DNA from: an uncultured Clostridia bacterium
Lineage (GTDB): Bacteria > Bacillota > Clostridia > Christensenellales > UBA1242
DNA: 7,248 nt
Reading direction: 5' to 3'
Assembly (NCBI GenBank): GCA_946615295.1
Contig: CAMOHL010000034.1
Coordinates: forward strand, 1 to 7,248
Part shown: piece after piece, positions 3,630-7,248 of the stretch
Layout of the letters: every line of letters starts with the position of its first letter
How positions within the stretch are numbered: position 1 is the first letter of the stretch
Notes under the pieces: generated by a model
What the model saw: the letters and a program-made list of their open reading frames with translations, nothing else
Told to the model about the DNA's origin: nothing
Databases searched by the model: none
Program-made: the position numbers and the translations under genes

Positions 3630-6047
3630 TTGGATAAGAATTTCGAAAAGATTGAAATTGACACCGACAAAACAATTTTGTCTAGCAATTCAATAATAAC
3701 AAAAACAGAAAGTTTCATATCTCAAACAAAACATCTTTTGAATGTTGATTTTTTGATATCCAAAATTGCTGAAAACATACTTTCCTTTGAAAAGAAAAAC
3801 AACAACAAATCTAAATATAAATTTTACAAAATTGAAACTACAAACAAAAGTATATCTTTTTTGATAAAAATAGATTTTGAATACAAGAACAAAAATGAAA
3901 ATAATATTATATTTTTCAAATTTTTGAGTGATGATGAAAGCAAACGACAAAACGACACAAGAATTGTAAACTTTTTAAAATCTCACAAATGTTTTGAAGT
4001 TTATTTGCAACCAATCTCTAATGACTTTGAAAATGAAAAGTTTGACAAGCTATATAGAGTTGTTGATAGTTTGGTAAACTTTCCTTTGCTCAACGACGAA
4101 CAGTTATCACTTGTAAAGCTAGACAATCAAAATGTTATTGTTCAAGGTGTTGCAGGAAGTGGAAAAACAAATGTTTGCATAGAAAAAATTGTTTGGGCAG
4201 CATCAAAAGGCTATGGTGGAAAAATTTTGTATTCAACTTTTTCCAGAGGTCTTTTGAATGACACAAAGTTAAAAATTGAAAATTTTAAACACTCTCTACA
4301 AAACTTTTTTGAGCAACTGAAAAGTGGAAAAGTTATATTTTTGGATAGCGACAAAAAAAGAGCAATTGAAAACTATTTGGGAATTTTCTTTTTTGCAAAC
4401 GAAGATAACATTTTGCAAAAAATTGAAAAAATAATTTTGTTTTTAGAAAACAATGTTGACTACTTTTTGATTGAAGACCTATACAAAAAATATTTTGATG
4501 ATGTTGAGTTTGCTGATGAAAATTTTTTTGTTAATTCATATCTAAAAAATACAAAAAATCATCAAATAACAAATAGGCTAAAATCAATTGAATATCTATC
4601 TTATGAAATCATCTACAAAGAAATTTTTGGTCTTATTTTTGGCTCTTTTGATTTGAACACCACAAAAGGGATATCTCTTGATGACTACATTGAAACAAGA
4701 CGAGAAAGTTTTGACAAAACCGAATGCGAAACAATTTTTAGAATTGCTATGGACTACAAAAAATTTGTTGAAAGTCAAAATATGACAGACAACAATTTTG
4801 CAAGTAAAATAATTTTGGAAAACAATCAAATGTTGCCAAGATATTCACTTGCTGTTTTGGACGAAGTTCAAGATTTCACTCAAATAAACCTAGCAATGTT
4901 TAAAAGCATTGCTCTAAAACTGTTTTGCACTGGTGATGCCTTGCAAATGATAAATCCGTCATACTTTAGTTTTTCATATCTAAAAAATTTGTTGTATGAC
5001 AAAGACCTATACTCTATTGCAGAACTTAAAAATAACTATAGAAACACAAAAAAAATTCAAGAGATTATTGATAACCTAGAAGTTATAAACAAAAAAAAGT
5101 TTGGAACTCACAATTTTGTAACTTCTGGCAAAGGTATAGACAACACAAAAACAACAACAATCTTTTGCAGTGAAAACAATGTTGTTGATGAAATTGCAAA
5201 AAACAAGTATGACAGTTTTACAATTGTTGTAAACTCAAAAAAGCAAAAAGCCGAACTGCGAAAACTTTTGAAAAATCAAGAAATTTTGACTATTGCCGAA
5301 ATAAAGGGACTTGAACGAGATACAATTGTTTTGGTGAATGTTTTGAGTGATAACTATCAAAAGTGGAAGCTTTTGGAAAGACTTGAAATAAACAAAAAAA
5401 CTGCAGATGAAAACTCTGTGTTTAGATATTACTTCAACTTGTTTTATGTTGGCATTTCAAGAGCAAAGAAGAATTTGTTTGTTTTTGAAAACAAAAAAAT
5501 AGATGACTTTGTTGAGTTTTTCAAAACAAATTTTGCAAACAAATCAACAAAAGAAACGATTGCAAGTTTAAACAAAATTGTCAGCAAAATTGAATACACT
5601 CAAGATGAGTATTTGGAAAGAATACAAGAATTCTTAAAGCTAGAACAATTTGACAATGCAAGGTTCTCTGCCGAAAAGATTGATGATGACATTTTGAGAG
5701 CAAAACAACTAACCATTATAGACATATCACAAAAATACACTCATTTTGGAAGATATAGAGATGCAGGCATCAAGTTTTGGGAAGCAGGTCTTGTTGATGA
5801 GGCAAAAAAACAGTTTATGCTTTCTGGCGACAAAATTTTGATTGAACTTATGGATTCACTTGCTGAAAAAAATCATCAAAATCTTAATTTTGAAATTGTA
5901 AAATATTATAGCGACATAAAAAACAATGATGTTGCAAAGAAGTTTATGTTTGATGTGTTAAAAACAGATATTCAAAATATTAGAGAAAATCAAAAGGACA
6001 TAAACAAAAAACTAAAAAACCTAAGGAGCAATAAAAATGGAAAATAA
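3630..6047 (+). CDS. UvrD/Rep-like superfamily 1 helicase/ATPase with novel N-terminal domain and helical C-terminus (805 aa)
   Basis: An SF1A ATP-driven nucleic-acid motor by motifs. They are a Q-motif-like LNDEQ (154-158), Walker A GVAGSGKT (173-180), Walker B VLDEVQD (409-415, DEVQD in place of the usual DExQD), motif III GDALQ (435-439), motif IV LKNNYRNT (466-473), motif V IKGLERDTIVL (558-568) and motif VI YVGISRAKKNL (606-616), with arginines R471 and R611 in place. Residues 1-150 form a charged alpha/beta region I do not recognise. The insert between motifs I and II is long (about 228 residues), while that between IV and V is short (about 85), so subdomain 2B is strongly reduced. Residues 655-770 look like TPR-type helical repeats and the tail is a short coiled coil. 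Translation starts at TTG. The gene follows the release factor by 12 bases and overlaps the next gene by 11. Substrate (DNA or RNA) is not determinable. Confidence 0.88.
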   Translation: MDKNFEKIEIDTDKTILSSNSIITKTESFISQTKHLLNVDFLISKIAENILSFEKKNNNKSKYKFYKIETTNKSISFLIKIDFEYKNKNENNIIFFKFLSDDESKRQNDTRIVNFLKSHKCFEVYLQPISNDFENEKFDKLYRVVDSLVNFPLLNDEQLSLVKLDNQNVIVQGVAGSGKTNVCIEKIVWAASKGYGGKILYSTFSRGLLNDTKLKIENFKHSLQNFFEQLKSGKVIFLDSDKKRAIENYLGIFFFANEDNILQKIEKIILFLENNVDYFLIEDLYKKYFDDVEFADENFFVNSYLKNTKNHQITNRLKSIEYLSYEIIYKEIFGLIFGSFDLNTTKGISLDDYIETRRESFDKTECETIFRIAMDYKKFVESQNMTDNNFASKIILENNQMLPRYSLAVLDEVQDFTQINLAMFKSIALKLFCTGDALQMINPSYFSFSYLKNLLYDKDLYSIAELKNNYRNTKKIQEIIDNLEVINKKKFGTHNFVTSGKGIDNTKTTTIFCSENNVVDEIAKNKYDSFTIVVNSKKQKAELRKLLKNQEILTIAEIKGLERDTIVLVNVLSDNYQKWKLLERLEINKKTADENSVFRYYFNLFYVGISRAKKNLFVFENKKIDDFVEFFKTNFANKSTKETIASLNKIVSKIEYTQDEYLERIQEFLKLEQFDNARFSAEKIDDDILRAKQLTIIDISQKYTHFGRYRDAGIKFWEAGLVDEAKKQFMLSGDKILIELMDSLAEKNHQNLNFEIVKYYSDIKNNDVAKKFMFDVLKTDIQNIRENQKDINKKLKNLRSNKNGK

Positions 6048-6753
6048 GAATGATATTCAAGAACTAATAAATTCTTTTGTTGAATATAGAAATCTTTTGT
6101 CTCCAATTGAACAAAATTTGAGAAATTTTGCCGAAACTTATGAAAATATGCAAAATGACATAAAACAACTTGGCAAAACTTTTGATGGCAATGTTCAAAA
6201 CAAATTGGATGGCATTTATAGCGACCTTTCAAAACAATTTGAAAAATCAAAAAATCTTGTTTCTCAACTTGATTCCTTCAAACAAAAAACTGAAAAATTT
6301 GAAGATGAAATGGGAAAAATTTTGCAAACATTTGCAAATATTGAACAAAGGATTGAACGAATTGACTACATTGAAAACTCTGTGAATAGCAAACTTGCAA
6401 CACTAGACGGAATTATTGAACAAAAAAAGAAGATGTATAACTTGAAAGACCTTGAAAAGAATTTGGAAAACTACAACACAAATGTTCAAAAAATCAATGA
6501 TTACATCAACAAAGATATTGCCACAGCACTAAAAAACAACGAAGAAAAGATTGGCAACATAAAAGACAAAAGCGAAAGTGTTTTGGAAAACTTGCTTGAA
6601 GAAAACTCAAACATTTCTGCTCTTGTTGAAAGTTACAATCAAACAAACAAACTTCTAAAAACTATAATTGAACAAAACGATGTGAACGAACAGGCAATTT
6701 TTGACATTATGGACAAGTGGGCAAAGGATAGGTCCGTAAAGACAAAAAAGTGA
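6037..6753 (+). CDS. Soluble coiled-coil protein of unknown function (238 aa)
   Basis: The protein is almost wholly helical, with heptad-like spacing of Leu/Ile/Phe/Tyr and many Lys, Glu, Asn and Gln residues. Likely coiled-coil stretches lie at about 15-45, 55-130 and 135-215. There is no signal peptide, membrane segment or cysteine. It starts at ATG with AAGGAG (6023-6028) eight bases upstream, inside the end of the ATPase gene. The 11-base overlap points to translational coupling, and the coiled-coil tail of the ATPase makes a physical partnership plausible. The TGA stop overlaps the ribosome binding site of the next gene. No family is recognised: such sequences give spurious hits to myosin-like, SMC-like and chemoreceptor proteins. 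The role may be scaffold or oligomerisation partner (inference). Confidence 0.75.
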   Translation: MENKNDIQELINSFVEYRNLLSPIEQNLRNFAETYENMQNDIKQLGKTFDGNVQNKLDGIYSDLSKQFEKSKNLVSQLDSFKQKTEKFEDEMGKILQTFANIEQRIERIDYIENSVNSKLATLDGIIEQKKKMYNLKDLEKNLENYNTNVQKINDYINKDIATALKNNEEKIGNIKDKSESVLENLLEENSNISALVESYNQTNKLLKTIIEQNDVNEQAIFDIMDKWAKDRSVKTKK

Positions 6754-6760
6754 GGAGATT

Positions 6761-7248
6761 ATGATAGAAAAGGATATCAAACAAATATTTGAATTTGTCA
6801 AACAAGATGATTTGATATCTTTTTGCAAATCTATAAATCAAAATCCAAACTTAATAAACATTTCTTTTGGAAGATTTCCACTGCTTTCAGTTTGTCTGTT
6901 ATACAATTCAAAAAAAATAACAAAAAAATTTTTCAAACAACTATATGCAAAAAACAGCTATCAAAAAGTTGAAGAACCTTTTTGCTTATACACAGACTTT
7001 AGACAAAAAGCAGACAAAGCAATTAGATATTATGCAAACAGAGAAAACTTTGTTTTGCCAATTGAAATGCTTGCTGTTTTGGGAAAGGATAGACTTGTTA
7101 AGAAATACTACAAAAAAGAAAATCAAAATGCTGAACTATCTCAAAAACTAGAAAAAATATATGCTCTCAAGGGACAAAAGTTTGAAACAACAAATGGCAA
7201 AGTTTACATTTCTCACAAAAAGTTATCTTACACTCAAAAAAAGATTTT
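6761..7248 (+). CDS. Unrecognised protein with ankyrin-like N-terminus (3' truncated by window edge)
   Basis: The frame is open from ATG 6761 to the window end (162 codons visible). GAGGAG (6752-6757) lies just upstream and overlaps the previous TGA stop; the gap to that gene is only 7 bases, so it belongs to the operon. The visible part is basic and probably helical. Residues 15-60 (DDLISFCKSINQNPNLIN, then RFPLLSVCLLYNSKKI) resemble a degenerate helix-turn-helix ankyrin-type repeat, with an Asn-Pro-Leu turn and hydrophobic helix pairs. Two further helical stretches lie at about 85-125. No membrane segment, catalytic motif or nucleotide-binding loop is visible yet. The ankyrin resemblance is weak and the function unknown. 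Confidence 0.72.
   Translation, partial: MIEKDIKQIFEFVKQDDLISFCKSINQNPNLINISFGRFPLLSVCLLYNSKKITKKFFKQLYAKNSYQKVEEPFCLYTDFRQKADKAIRYYANRENFVLPIEMLAVLGKDRLVKKYYKKENQNAELSQKLEKIYALKGQKFETTNGKVYISHKKLSYTQKKI

Noticed and set aside
3470..3950. Minus-strand ORFs rich in Phe, Ile and Val
   Set aside because: They mirror AT-rich codons of the release-factor and ATPase genes; no initiation signals and no recognisable domains.
6945..7151. Plus-strand 68-codon ORF inside the last gene
   Set aside because: It is in a different frame from the gene starting at 6761, which has a ribosome site and stays open to the window end; this one has none.

Overview
The window is a 7.2 kb piece of a very AT-rich bacterial chromosome. 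It has consensus sigma-70-type promoters (TTGACA/TTGACT, 17-base spacers, TATAAT-like boxes), AGGAG-type ribosome binding sites, tRNAs with encoded CCA ends and intrinsic hairpin/T-tract terminators. TGA is used as a stop codon, so the standard code applies. This fits a low-GC bacterium such as a member of Bacillota or a similar lineage, but nothing here fixes the taxon.

Left part (1-1160): the last 32 codons of an Hsp20-type small heat-shock protein end at a strong terminator. Next comes a 55-codon lysine-rich small ORF of unknown function. After it is a compact transcription unit (about 471-540) that looks like an unclassified small structured RNA, with its own -35/-10 boxes and a closing stem followed by T7. 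A strong promoter then drives a tRNA-Ala(UGC)/tRNA-Ile(GAU) pair, whose 127-base spacer is almost entirely a run of four hairpins. The pair ends in a terminator, and a second terminator closes the convergent gene.

Middle (1184-2700): a minus-strand, membrane-anchored diguanylate cyclase has a near-consensus promoter and a 13-base palindrome at its predicted transcription start. It is divergent from the operon to its right.

Right part (2668-7248): a tightly packed plus-strand operon of at least four genes. They are a divergent class-I release-factor paralogue that keeps the GGQ catalytic motif but has lost the stop-codon-reading segment; a UvrD/Rep-like SF1 ATPase with an unrecognised N-terminal domain and a helical-repeat C-terminus; a soluble all-helical coiled-coil protein; and an unrecognised protein with a faint ankyrin-like N-terminus that runs off the window. 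The first gene appears to be translated from a leaderless mRNA, while the downstream genes have AGGAG sites, 7-12 base gaps or an 11-base overlap. A codon-blind release factor co-transcribed with an SF1 ATPase and a coiled-coil partner is the best candidate here for an undescribed system, perhaps ribosome rescue, RNA-damage response or defence. That function is inference from architecture only.
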